DNA of 64,000 bases from Eurosta solidaginis (taxonomy: Eukaryota > Arthropoda > Insecta > Diptera > Tephritidae), in the NCBI RefSeq assembly GCF_040869045.1, contig NC_090322.1, forward strand, positions 174,172,672 to 174,236,671. Direction: 5' to 3'. Positions 20,889 through 32,299 of this stretch are shown here, one piece after another. Under the pieces are notes generated by a model. It saw nothing but the letters and a program-made list of their open reading frames with translations, was not told where the DNA came from and did not search any database. Made by a program: the position numbers and the translations under genes. The stretch's first letter is position 1; each line of letters starts with the position of its first letter.

Positions 20889-23811
20889 ATGGCATATACA
20901 ATAGCTAATGTTGCAAATCAGCATATGTACACAACAATGTGTACGCCATTGCATTTCACGTATCCATTGTCATCACCGGTTCCTTCATCTGATTGTGGCA
21001 GTACAAGCACTGTTACCCCATCCCCACCACAGTCATCAATTTCTACGTCACCCCATGCAAACAACACACAGCAGCAACAAATCACACTTATGCAAATGAA
21101 TGGTCGGAAGGTCCTTGGTCCCCCTGAAGGTTGGCAAGGCCCACCACCATCAAGTACTTGTGAATTGTTTGTGCGCCGTATACCAAGAGATTTGAATGAA
21201 CAAAACTTAATACAACCGTTTTTACGTTTTGGACGTATATATGAAATACGCTTGCCCATGGATTTTAATCAGGTAAAATCCTTAAAAATTTAAATGTATA
21301 CATTTGTGCTATGTAAAGTTTTGTAGGCAAATCGTGGTTACGCATACGTTAAGTACACGAGTGAAGATGATGCAGATTGTGCGATGGAAGTACTACGTCA
21401 TTTCTATGTTTCAACTGGCCGTAAATTAGAGATTTTGCATTCATACGAAAAATGCTGTTTGTTTGTAAGCAATATACCAAAACATTTGAGTGAGGCAGAG
21501 ATTGAAGACAAGCTAAGGGCTGTCTTTCCTACAATGCAACGTATATATTCGCGTAGTGCAGCTATTCCGCAACGTACAAATGGTGAAATGGGCGCCGCTG
21601 ATAGGTGTAATAATGCAAAGTTAGAAAGATTTGATGGATGCCAGCAAATTATAATGAACGGAAAGTTTTATGAACAAAAAAACCGCGGACATGTCTTTAT
21701 ACATTTTCCATCACACTTAGAAGCTTTAGAAGCAAAGAAGAGTACAACACCAGGAGTAATACGCATGTGGGATCGTGATTTGAAAGTTGTTTGGGCAAAT
21801 ACGGAGCGCGATACTGATTTGTCTAAATCGGTAAGTTTTAAAATTTTATTTGCATTGGGCATGGAATTCTGTACAAATAATTTTAAACTTTTTTGTTTCT
21901 TACAGAATAAAACACTTTTCGTGCGCAATGTTGATCTTTCGGTGAATAATCGGGACATTATCGATTTGCTTGTCCATTGCGTACCGCGCCAGGAGATTCG
22001 TAAAATTTCAAAAGTGCGTACTACAGCATTTTTCGATTTCACTACCCGTGAAGCAGCTGAAAAATGTTTGCAGCAGTTGCAGGGAACTGTCTTGCGTGGT
22101 CAACGCCTTGGGCTTGAATGGGCGAAGCCATCAGAGCAGTAAGTTTAGATGATGATTTTAAATCAGAACTGTTTGTTTAATAATTACTTTTGGAAAAAAT
22201 CGCATTGAACAGTAATTTAGTGCGTTTTTAATGTTTTACCACTGTTTCGCACCAATGCTTTTTAATTCAGGGCTGTTACGGAATCCAATTGCTGTGAGAA
22301 TATTTGAATGCAATTAGTATTTCTGACGTGAAAAATTGTTATTCATTAATTACATTTTATTATTAGTTTATAAATCGTGGTTAAACATAAAAGCAATAGT
22401 CAACAACAAATGATCGGAATATGGGGCTGAACCAGAGTTTGGTATAGGGATAGTATGCCCGATGCCATACCAACGGTCCCAACGAAGACAAGAGTTTGAA
22501 AGTTAAGAAAGAGTGGGGTAGGAAGAGTCGGGGCTTGTGGAAAGCGAAAGTCTGATATAGCGGAAGTTGTTGATGTAAAGAAAGGGAAACCCCGTATAAT
22601 TAAACAGTTCTGTAAACTATTTTTAAAGCATTCAGGTATACATTTTGATACTTACTCATTTTTTAAAGACAATCTTTGCATCGCATGTGCAAGACGGATT
22701 TCGATGCTATGCTGCGGCTAAAATGTATAGCAAATTGTTGGCAAATACCTGTTATAATTTTTGGTACTTACTATGAAAACGAAGGCCTACAGTATGGAGC
22801 AGTAATGCTGCGCAATGCAAATGGTACAGCACGCGCAATATTCTGTGCGCTACAATCACATGAGCTCGTCGATATACACTCGCGTATATGTGAAGTGGTT
22901 TGCGTACTTTTAGAGACGATTGGAACATTTCCCGATTATAATTATGTATTTTTTGTACAAAAAGATAATGCACACCTTTGTAAGTATATGCATCAAAGCT
23001 ACAAATTCAAAATTACTAATGTAAGCCAATTAAACATTTATTATATATATTTTGGTATATTACAGTGGGTATGGTCACACATGACGAACACTCTGTTGGA
23101 TTTATTGCATCATTTCAAATACCACACGAACTGAGCTTCGATTTAAATGAGATTATCGATCTGAGTTGGGCGGTGGCTACTTTGTCCGCTATAAATGAGG
23201 ATGCCCTGCTTCAATCTTATCACGAAAGTTTTCAAGTGCATACCACTGCAACATATTTACAAAATTTGGTTGTGGCAGGACATCGTATATTTGGCACAAT
23301 TATGCCAAAGTATCGTAATAAACCACCTTTAAAGCATAATTTAAATGATACACAAATAGTATTAGCTTTATGTTATATAACGACTGGCACAAATGGTGCT
23401 TTGCCACATCGTCCATACCAGGCTTATCCCGTCTCGCTATTCGATACCGGCTATGAAGGTTTACGTTTTGTATCACTCAAACTTTTACCTATCGCGGTAA
23501 CACAATCACGATTTGTGGTACACTATGTGCTTAATCATGTACAGTTTGGTAGCTTAGAATATTTCCATCCATCACAACGCCATCATATCCCACCTATATT
23601 TATAAGTGGATGTTCATATTCGAAATCGCTAAAAAATCCAAAACATCAAAGTAATATGCCCTTACAGCAGCAAGGTCAACAACAATATAATAGCATGACA
23701 AGTGGCTCATATATGCCTGTGAATTACGCTAATCCAAGTTATACTTCCCCAATGCCAGGTGTAAATTTTCAAACAACATTGACAATGCCGAACGCAGCGC
23801 ATGCGCCATAG
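20889..23811 (+). CDS. RBM46/A1CF-like RNA-binding protein (three RRMs plus dsRBD-like region), five exons
   Basis: Exons are 20889-21272, 21327-21830, 21906-22138, 22669-22979 and 23066-23811. All introns are GT-AG, and the spliced frame is 725 codons plus stop with phases 0, 0, 2 and 1. A low-complexity N-terminus of about 70 residues precedes NGRKVLGPPEGWQGPPP, the linker typical of the A1CF/RBM46/DND1 group. RRM1 is about residues 91-167 (CELFVRRI; RNP1 RGYAYVKY at 131-138). RRM2 is about 171-285 (LFVSNI; RNP1-like RGHVFIHF), enlarged by an insert of about 35 residues. RRM3 is about 299-372 (TLFVRNV; ending LEWAKP). Exons 4-5 start with a dsRBD-like segment (WQIPVIIFGTYYENEG... ICEVVCVLLETIG), continue with a second conserved segment and end in a Q/N/P-rich tail. 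The protein is probably a germline or tissue-specific mRNA regulator by family. A paralogue lies head-to-head on the minus strand. Confidence 0.9.
22139..22668 (+). other. Intron 3 of the plus-strand RBM46-like gene
   Basis: At 530 nt it is the longest intron of this gene; the others are 54, 75 and 86 nt. The donor GTAAGT is at 22139 and the acceptor TTTAAAG at 22668. The middle (about 22420-22600) is G-rich, unlike the flanks, with no recognised element. Confidence 0.7.
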
Positions 23812-25090
23812 ATTTTTATTTAGTCCTCTTAAAAAGTTTGTATAAGTAAAGGTTTTATATCACATTTTTAGATTTATGGTGTGTTGTGTGTGGATTGGAA
23901 TATATTCAATTCAAATCAGAAAGAAAGACACACTCCTTTTTGAAACGTATCTAAAATCTTGAGTGTTCCTAAAAATGACCCCGTTAAGATAGATGAGACA
24001 TATTCATAGGCAAAATAAAGAAGGTGCTAAAGTTAGCTGCTCATTATATTATAGGTAGCACTTTGTTACCTTTTTAGCACTTTGTAATTTTTTTTTTAAA
24101 TAACTATTTATACCCTTGCTCTAAAACATTATATTGTTTTATAAAGCTATTATAACTGGAAATTTGTACTGAAATGTGTTTCATAGTGTAGTTTGCATTT
24201 TTTTATAAATAAGGGGGCTATTTTGACATAATAAAGAGCTGCTTGATAAGAAAGATCAGTGCATGCCCTTATGGGGATCTGAATGCTCTACAAAAAGGTC
24301 TTGTGTAGTCAAACCGGATATATATCACGCCTCAAACCAAACCAAATAAAACCAGCACATAGGAAATGGGAAAGTATTAAGCGCTACCTTTAAACTTGAT
24401 ATTATTTTACCTGGGCCATTTTTTAGAAATACTCTGCAGATTTTTCAATATGTTCTCGAATGAATGGATAGCTTTTTATGCATAAAAAGAAAGCTAATCC
24501 ATAAATATTACAACTATTTACGTGAATATTTTAGAATATATGTGCTTGATAAGCTTAAAACATTGAAATCTTTTCTTTTGCCAAATAAGACATAAAACCT
24601 TCATCTATACACAACTACAACTTTATTTTACAAAAAAAATGTGTTTGCAGTTTTAACATTTCTTTGCTATTTATATTATTGGATTTCGTTTTATATTTGT
24701 TTTAGCTTACGAATGTTGTAAGTTGTATTTGATGTATGTATTTAGTTTAGTTTTGTACGCGCAATTTAGGTGTTGTGAATGCTACTTTTATTTTACAATG
24801 TATGTCTTATTTTATTATTGCTTGTCTTCTTTTAATCGCTTGCAGAAAGAAAAGTTTTAACATAAGCGTTGAACAATTTTTAAACTCCGTTTTTAATACA
24901 AATTTTCATATCAATATATGTATATATATAGTTTTTAAGCTGTTTGTGCGTGAATATGAATTTTAATAAATATAATCATTTTAACTAGCGACAAAGAAAA
25001 CGATTTTTTTTTTATAGATTATTAGAAATATGTATGTGGCTGAGTACTTAGTACCTGTGTCTACATATGGAAGTGGAGGCGGCCACGCAC
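23812..25090 (+). other. 3' UTR and downstream spacer of the plus-strand RBM46-like gene
   Basis: An AATAAA at 24014-24019, about 200 nt past the stop, is a likely poly(A) signal. The rest is AT-rich and shows no recognisable gene or repeat. Confidence 0.5.
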
Positions 25091-25139
25091 TTATCACCCT
25101 GTCCTCTAAATAATTCAATCGGCTGCAGGAAGTGTCCTG

Positions 25140-25300
25140 AAGCGGCAAGAAATATCTGTTCGGTCAGCATGCGAATCTGGGAATCATAAGCATTTACATC
25201 CCCCTGTTATTTACTGCTCCTGTGGACACCGCCCTAATGTCAGTGCTTTTCTCACTGGCGAAAATCACATCATTGTAGACGATTTCAATACCTACCATTT
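25140..25300 (+). pseudogene. Fragment of a non-LTR element endonuclease
   Basis: The plus-strand reading gives NLGIISIYIP in one frame, then HRPNVSAFLTGENHIIVDDF in the next. This matches the spacing of the APE-type endonuclease motifs of Jockey-like elements (IYIPP ... IIVGDFN), with one frame change. No flanking RT on the same strand. Confidence 0.5.
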
Positions 25301-25306
25301 ATATAC

Positions 25307-25728
25307 AGCATACGCAGACAAACTTTTTGCATTTCCCACGGCAGCCGGTTCTATGCAACGGAGGGTCTCGGGATTTTTCCCAACCAGGGGCTGTTGCTGT
25401 TGTAGCAGAGCTTCGCCCCATCCAATAGGTGCGACCGATCACGAATTATCATCGACATCCTCTAACAGGAGCCCGCGGAAACTAGCTGTTTCAACAGGGG
25501 ATGGACCATAATGAGAGAGCATACGCAGACAAACTTTTTGCATTTCCCACGGCAGCCGGTTCTATGTAACGGAGGGTCTCGGGATTTTTCCCAACCAGGG
25601 GCTGTTGCTGTTGTAGCAGAGCTTCGCCCCATCCAATAGGTGCGACCGATCACTAATTATCATCAACATCCTCTAACAGGAGCCCACGGAAACTAGCTGT
25701 TTCAACAGGGGATGGACCATAATGAGAG
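25307..25728. repeat. Tandem duplication, two 211-bp units
   Basis: 25307-25517 and 25518-25728 are almost identical, differing at a few positions such as TATGCAACG/TATGTAACG. Each contains the inverted 3' tail of the Jockey-like element (GTTGTAGCAGAGCTTCGCCC), so the 3' end of that element was duplicated after insertion. Confidence 0.9.
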
Positions 25729-28110
25729 GGGTTAGAGGCGTTGGTTCCAGAATACGGTTGAAGAGATGATTGGTGACGTGGGGATACGTTACAAGCAGGA
25801 CATATGTTTTGTATGTCGGGGTTGATTCTGGATAGGTAAGAGTTTAACCTGTAACAGTATCGAAGTTGGGATAGAGTGACGCGCGTTTCCCTAGGGAGAG
25901 TGCGTTCCTCCTCTGCTAGTGTTTTCTTTGAGTACAGGATTCACAGGTCAATTCCTGACATAGAGGTCCGACGCCTGTTTGTGGATTTCACTGAGGACCT
26001 GCTTGTGCTTTTTATCGTCATACGGCTGCGTTCTCAGGTGCAGTATTTCGTCATAATGCTTACGGAGATGACTACTTAACCCCTGGGCGGTGTTGGCTCA
26101 TCAATCAGATGTCTGTTGGAATGCCCACGTTTCTGGGTATTCAACAGGAACTGTTGGGTTAGCATCTCATTTCTTTCCCTGATGGGGAGTATTCTCGCCT
26201 CATTATGTAGATGGTGTTCCGGGGACATAAGAAGGCAATCCGTGGCGGTTCTGAGGGCAGTATTTTGGCAGGCCTGTAGCTTCTTCCAGTGAGTGGTCTT
26301 TAGGCTTGGCGACCATATCGGGGACGCATAGCATGCAATCGGCTGGCCAATTGCTTTATAAGTGGTAATGAGTGTTTCTTTATATTTTTCCCATGTACTG
26401 CCACCAAGAGATTTGAGGATTTTATTACGGCTCTGGATTTTCGGTACAATTGCGTCTGCATGCTCACCAAAATGTATATCCTGATCAAACGTCACACCCA
26501 AGATTTTGGGGTGTAGGACAGTCTGTAGCGTAGTGCCATCGATGTGGATGTTCAAAATGGTCGTCCATGGGACGTCCATGTTGTAAATAAGGTCGCCGAT
26601 GATTTAGTCGGTGATAATGTCAGGTTTCACGAGGTGAAAAAACTGGAGAGATCAGGGAGGTAGCTGTTTATTTTGTCGCAAAGCTCATCGATCTGTAGGT
26701 ATGGGCCTGTGGCCATTATTGTGCAGTCATCGGCGTAGGAAACCATAGTAACTCCTTCTGGTGGCGAAGGTAACTTTGATATGTATAAGTTAAACAAAAG
26801 TGGGTATAGGACATCACCCTGTGGCACCCCTTGTTTAATTCTTCTTGGTTTTGATGTTGCGTTTCTAAATTGCACCGATGCCTGCCGACCACCCAGATAA
26901 TTTGCGGTCCACCTTTTAAGACTTGTGGGAAAGGTACACCCTTCCAGGTCTTGCAGTAACATGCCATGGTTTACCGTATCAAAAGCTTCTGATAGGTCTA
27001 GCGCAACGTGTACTGTTCTGTGGTGAGGATTTTGATTTAAACCGCAATTTATCTGGGTTCTAATGGCATTTAGCGCGGTGGCTGTGCTATATAATTTTCG
27101 GGAGCCATGCGGATTATTGGCTAGTTGCAAATTTGCTTTAAAGTAGGGGAGCAGAATGGCTTCAAGTGTCTTGGCTTCTCGCGATAGGAGATATATCGGA
27201 CGATAAGAATCTCCTATGTTAGCTGGTTTCCCAGGGTTTAGTAGCGGGACCACCTTGGCCATTTTCCATTTTTCGGGGATGACAAAGGTAGGTGGAAAGG
27301 GGCAAGTTGAAGACATGTGCTAGATATTTAAATCCCTCTTTACCTAGGATTTTGAGCATCGGCATGGCTATGCCGTCTGGGCCCACTGCATTATATGGTT
27401 TATCATGACCGATGGCATCCTCAACCTCCTTGGCGGTGATGGTAATTGGGGACGCGCTGTATTTATGTTTATGTGCGCGTCTGTTGGCTCGCCGTCTAAC
27501 TTGTAAAATGAATTTACGGTGGACCAAAGCTTACCCACACCGGCAGAGAGGGTGCAGTCCCTTAAATGATCCTCCCATTTCGCCCGCTTATGTTCATCCA
27601 CAAGAAATCTGATGCGTTGGTTTATATCCCTTATTTGAGGGTCGCCGGGATCGTGCTGCCTTATAGAGTCACGTTCTCTCGCTAAATTTGCGGCCTCCGC
27701 CGGAAAATTAGGCCGGATTTTCGGAATTGTTCCGGCGGGAACAAAGAGAGCCGAGGCGGGTTCAATGCCCTTGCGGAAAGTACGTTGCCCTTGGCGAGCA
27801 TCAGTCAGGATAAGGAGGGCAGCAAAGCGATTGTCTGTAAAGTATTTGTACTCATCCCACTTTCCTTTCTTAATGTTTGTGAAAGTGCGGTTTTCGGTGA
27901 CGATAAAGTCGGCGGTTCGCTCGAGCGAAATAAGTATAGGCAGGTGGTCAGATGCCAATGTTACCATCGGCTGCCATTTGACGCAGTTTACCAGACCGGC
28001 GCTCACGATGGACAGATCTGGCAAACTGTGACAGCTTCCTACCCTATGAGTAGGTGCGTCTCCATTTATTGTGCAGAACATCGTTTCTTCTATTTGATAC
28101 GCCAATATCT
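25602..28110 (-). pseudogene. Jockey-like non-LTR retrotransposon, truncated and frameshifted
   Basis: On the minus strand the reading begins inside the endonuclease (SDHLPILISL, about 27960) and continues through a linker. It then enters a reverse transcriptase in another frame (27316-26627): KMAKVVPLLNPGKP, DLSEAFDTVNH, IKQGVPQGDVLYPLLFN and the catalytic YADD near 26737. The C-terminal thumb/tail (26579-26076) includes KILGVTFDQD and TTYKAIGQPIACYASPIW. Downstream, CPAC and a terminal EDVDDN-like tail are seen, and the 3' UTR ends in CTCTGCTACAACAG. Several frame changes and the lost 5' third make it inactive. Jockey elements copy by target-primed reverse transcription. Confidence 0.85.
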
Positions 28111-28119
28111 CTATTCTAA

Positions 28120-28980
28120 TTGAAAGTTTGCTTTAAAGTAGGGGAGCAGAATGGCTTCAAGTGTCTTGGCTTCTCGCGATAGGAGAGATATCGGACGATA
28201 AGAATCTCCTATGTCAGCTGGTTTCCAGGTTTTAGTAGCGGGACCACCTTGGCCGTTTTCCATTTTTCGGTGATGACAAAGGTGGAAAGGGGCAGGTTGA
28301 AGACATGCGTTAGATAATTAAATCCATTTTTGCCTAGTTTTATAAGCATTGGCATGACTATGCTGCCTGGGCCCAATGCTTTAGATGGATGTTGTTGTTG
28401 TAGCAGTGCTTCGCACCAAAATGGGGTTACACTGAGATGACGCGCATCTTCAACCTCTTTGATGGTGATGGTAATTGGGGACACACTGGGTTTATGTTTG
28501 TGTGCGCGTCTGTTGGCCCGCCGTCTGATTTTCTCAACCGTAGATGCATTATATATTGTCGGCAAAAGGCGATCGCGCATTTTTTCGCATTCGACAGCAC
28601 TTTATCGCCAAAGGCGATGGAAATTTTGTTGTTGTGCTTGAACGGATTCGATAGGGACTTTACGGTGGACCATAGCCCGCTTTTGTTCATCCACTAACAA
28701 TCTGATGTGTTGGTTTATATCCCTTATTCTCGCTAGAGTTTCGGCCTCCGCTGGAAAATGTGTCCGGATTTCCGGTATTCTTCCGGCGGAAATAAAACGA
28801 ACTGAAATGTATTCTATGACCTTGACGCGCATCAGGCATTTCATTTTGCCTTTCAAATTTTGTTGTTTGTAAATGTATGTTTTCGATTTCATTGTGTTAA
28901 TTAGATGTAATCTGAATATTAAAATCCTTTCATTTTTTATTTTTTCGTTGTCGACACCAAAGATCTGAGGTACATATAAC
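28120..28980 (-). pseudogene. Second fragment of the same Jockey-like family
   Basis: 28125-28370 repeats 27130-27370 closely (RT N-terminus, EKWKTAKVVPLLKPGN). After an interruption of about 45 bp at 28386-28435, the linker region follows (NRRAHKH, near 28500) with small deletions. The interruption carries GTTGTTGTTGTAGCAGTGCT, the inverted 3' tail of this family, so a very short truncated copy appears to have inserted into, or been captured by, the older one. Confidence 0.7.
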
Positions 28981-29320
28981 ATTCGACAGCACCCTTACCT
29001 TCAAGGCACATGCCTCCGAGATTGTATTTAAAGTACAAAGCCGCAACAAAATCATCAAGTCCATTGCCGGCAGCAATTGTTGAAAAAATTAAGGAAAGCT
29101 GCTAACAACACACACACGGGAAAATGCTGGCGGCCTGCCAAATTTTGCACTCAAAACTGCCATGGGATGTATTCTTTTGACCCCTGAACACCAATGTAAA
29201 AGAGCATAATGAAAAGCTGAACGGGCAGATATTGCTGAATTATCACAAATTCACAAAATCACAACACAGCAAACAACTCATTCATCTAGCGCCCAAAGGG
29301 ACAAGGAAATATTTCCGTTA
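28981..29320 (+). pseudogene. Jockey-like RT C-terminal fragment, plus strand
   Basis: The plus-strand reading FDSTLTFKAHASEIVFKVQS, then RNKIIKSIAGSN, corresponds to the post-catalytic part of the RT, equivalent to 26500-26400 of the minus-strand copy. It is broken by stops and followed by LTTHTREMLAACQI. A decayed relative, probably not the same insertion. Confidence 0.6.
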
Positions 29321-29854
29321 AAACTATGGTAAGATCCGACACCTACCAACTCAGCCGTTCGATCCAGATAAGCATAACCCCGATGAAAGCACGGTGAACC
29401 CCGTTCTCTCTATATATATTTTTCAAACCTTTCTTTAGAGGAAAGCAGACTATCAAGGTTAGCACGAGTCACTCTGGCCCAACTTCTTTCTGGATACTGT
29501 AACAGATTACACTCATACTTTTCCAGAATCAACCTCGACACACGTAATATATGCCCTGCATGCGACGTGTTCCCACATGGCACCAACCATCTTTTCAATT
29601 GTAATTGGGAACCAACGCCTTCTCGGCAACATGCCCATGTCCAAACCTGTTAAAAAGTTCAGTTTATGTGGATCTTCGTTGAAAAATTTCGATGAAAATG
29701 AATGGCTGGACCTATAAGATGCGCCGATTTGTATTAATCGCATGTGCATACAGCCACAACTTATAAAATCTATTAGTAGGATGAGTTCGAAGGTGTTGCA
29801 ACAACATCTAATAATAAAAATAAAAGCTTTTTGGCACGTTGCACTGCAGGGGAG
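29321..29854. other. Non-coding stretch, nothing recognised
   Basis: Two overlapping minus-strand frames (29410-29598, 29513-29878) have no recognisable domain. Near 29440-29600 the text weakly resembles a C-terminal Cys/His region of a LINE, but not enough to call. Confidence 0.35.
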
Positions 29855-30077
29855 ATAAGAGCCAAGCTTCTCTTCCAATTAGTGGTGCGCTCATTTTTTA
29901 GTTTTGATACAAATTGACGGGCCTACATGTTCTCATACCGAGTCCGAACGGGATCCGCTAAGGCAGACTTTTTCTGAGAATATTTTAATGGAAGAAATAT
30001 GTACACTCGAAGGGCTTGCCCAACTAAGTACTGCCGAGGTGCAACCGTGTTTAAAAAAGAAAATTCTTAATTATTTT
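29855..30077 (-). mobile_element. SINE fragment, interrupted at 30077 by an LTR element
   Basis: AAGCTTCTCTTCCAATT, GGCCTACATGTTCTCATACC, TTTTCTGAGAA, TGGAAGAAATATGTACACTC and TGCCGAGGTGCAACC are the inverted SINE body blocks of 3754-4113. The sequence resumes at 40553 (ATTTTGATGTTGGTTGTTCC), which corresponds to the SINE part next to the tRNA-like head, so the LTR element 30078-40552 landed inside it with an ATTTT duplication. Confidence 0.65.
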
Positions 30078-30568
30078 TGTAATGTACCTTAACTTTGGTA
30101 CAAATTACTTTTGTTAAATAAAATAGAACGATTGAGAAAGCACGTGTTTTATTATAGTTCGTGTCTAGAACAATCTTCAATAATAATATTGTTACGAATA
30201 TTAGCAAAACTAAGGAGTGCTGCCAGCTCTAAGCCGATCTAAGCAGTGACGTGAATGCACATCAATAATTCAATCATTATGTATCTACATAAACGAATCA
30301 ATAATTGCGTCTACACATATGTACACATTCCGACGAGCAACATTTACATACAAGGCAGCGAGAGATGAGATGTCACACACCGATGAATTTACTTATACGC
30401 TTATGTGTGTGCGGGAGACTGTAAACTACAAACACATGCATATACCTTATCTGAGTTGTCACAAGAGAGAGCAATAATTTGTGCACGTAGTTGTGGCTGG
30501 CGATTTTGTAGCCGAAACAACTAGTAACTTCTGGAAATCGAAGAGCCTAGAAGTATGCAGCGTAAACT

Positions 30569-30576
30569 ATAAAAGC
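30569..30576 (+). promoter_or_regulatory. TATA box of the LTR promoter
   Basis: TATAAAAG sits mid-LTR, followed about 25-30 nt later by a CAGTTTGA-type start region and 174 nt later by AATAAA. This gives the U3-R-U5 order expected of an LTR. Identical copy at 36268-36275. Confidence 0.7.
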
Positions 30577-30910
30577 GGCGCCAGCGAGTAAGAAGGAATT
30601 CAGTTTGATTTGAATTGTCAAGCAGTTACGAGTAAGACGATATCTAGCGAGCAATAGCACTATTATTTTGAAAGTCAGTTTCCTTTAAGATATCAGTTTG
30701 GTTATTAAGCTATTCGTTGCACAGTTTGAGTGTTATTGTGAAGTACTTAATAAAGGCCATTTTTCCATCATTCAATATTGGAGTTATTTATTCAACAGTT
30801 TAGTGATTCGAACTTAGCAGAGGATTGCAAATAAGAGGATTTGCAGAAAATTCGTTACAATTGGTGTCAGAAGAGGAATTGTTGAATAAATTCTAGAGGA
30901 CAACAAGGAC

Positions 30911-32281
30911 ATGGCAAAGTTAAGTGAATTGAAGATCCCGCAACTGAAGAAGGAGTTGGAGAGCCGTGGATTGAATACAAGCGGCGTTAAACTCGAACTT
31001 CAGGCACGGCTACGAGAAGCAATGGAAGCAGAAGGAATTGATGTGGAAGAGCATGTCTTTCATCTTGATGGCGAGGAGACAACAAAAATTGAAGAGAAGA
31101 ACGAAACATCGCAGACGGTTACCAGTACAGACTTGAACATGATTTTAGCTGCAATATCTGCTCAAACATCGACAGTGTCATCTCAACTGGCAGAACAGCA
31201 GACATATATGGAATCGCAGGAGAACCGTATAACATCCAAGATGGAAGAACAGAAGACATATATGGCATCACAACTAGAATCGCAGGAGACACGTATAACA
31301 TCCAAGATGGAAGAACAGAAGACATATTTGGCATCTCAACTGGAAGCGCAAGAGGCACGTATATCTGAAATGTCGGCACAAATTTCGGAACAGGTATCAG
31401 CGCAGCTCTTTGTGAAACTGGAAGAGCAGGATGCAAAAATTTTACAACTCGAGGACAAAATTGATGCCGAAATAGAAGCGTTAAAAGGTCGTATGAAGCA
31501 GTTACAACTAAACCGCCCAGCTGTTTCAGCGAGTAATCCAAAGTTAAAGACACCATCCTTTGACGGTTCTGTTCCTTTTCAGGTCTTTAAGCTACAGTTT
31601 GAGAAGACCGCAGCAGTGAACCAATGGAATGCTGAAGATAAAGTTGCAGCTCTGTTCGTGGCACTGAAAGGGCCTGCCGCGGAAATCTTACAGACCATCC
31701 CAGAGTACGAGCGGAACCACTACGAAACATTGATGAGCGCTTTAGAGAGACGTTACGGAAGCGAGCATAGGAAACAGATATTCCAAATTGAGTTGCAAAA
31801 CCGCTACCAAAAAGCAAATGAAACATTGCAGGAGTTTGCTTCAGATATTGAAAGATTGGCTCATCTTGCAAATGCGGACGCACCCGTGGAATACACTGAA
31901 AGGGTAAAAATCCAGAGTTTCATAAATGCCATACGGGACGTGGAAACGAAGCGAGCTACATACGCAAACCCAAAGCTGACATTTTCTGAAACGGTATCAC
32001 ATGCATTGACTCAGGAAACGGCCTCACTATTGAGTAAACCAGCATACAAAGCTCATCGTGTAGAAGTGGAAAGACCAGATTGGGTAGACACTATTTTGGA
32101 AGCACTGAAGGGATCACAACAGAAAAATGCCGGAGTTATTAAATGTTTCAAGTGCGGCAACCCAGGTCATATTGCACGACATTGCAGCAGCGGTCCCAAT
32201 AGCTCCAACAATGTGGGTGGTCGTAAACGCAGAGCAGAAGGTGATGAGCAAATATCCAAGACCACTCAATCGTTAAACTAA
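30911..32281 (+). CDS. gag: Gag of the Ty3/gypsy element, with N-terminal SAP domain
   Basis: 456 aa. Residues about 3-38 (LSELKIPQLKKELESRGL, then GVKLELQARL) match the SAP helix-extended-helix motif that binds DNA or chromatin in cellular proteins. Residues about 95-180 are a coiled coil built from a roughly threefold repeat of units like ITSKMEEQKTYMASQLE. The retrotransposon Gag/capsid region follows at about 210-385 (FDGSVPFQVFKLQFEKT; YGSEHRKQIFQIELQNR), then a CCHC knuckle CFKCGNPGHIARHC at about 413-426 and a basic GGRKRRAE patch. Gag forms the particle that packages element RNA. Its frame is +2 and pol is in -1 relative to it. No internal stop. Confidence 0.9.
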   Translation: MAKLSELKIPQLKKELESRGLNTSGVKLELQARLREAMEAEGIDVEEHVFHLDGEETTKIEEKNETSQTVTSTDLNMILAAISAQTSTVSSQLAEQQTYMESQENRITSKMEEQKTYMASQLESQETRITSKMEEQKTYLASQLEAQEARISEMSAQISEQVSAQLFVKLEEQDAKILQLEDKIDAEIEALKGRMKQLQLNRPAVSASNPKLKTPSFDGSVPFQVFKLQFEKTAAVNQWNAEDKVAALFVALKGPAAEILQTIPEYERNHYETLMSALERRYGSEHRKQIFQIELQNRYQKANETLQEFASDIERLAHLANADAPVEYTERVKIQSFINAIRDVETKRATYANPKLTFSETVSHALTQETASLLSKPAYKAHRVEVERPDWVDTILEALKGSQQKNAGVIKCFKCGNPGHIARHCSSGPNSSNNVGGRKRRAEGDEQISKTTQSLN

Positions 32282-32299
32282 ATCGAGTCAGCCGCAAGG

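Noticed and set aside
20918..22042. Antisense frames across the plus-strand RBM46-like gene
   Set aside because: They overlap well-supported exons with canonical splice sites and have no domain of their own.
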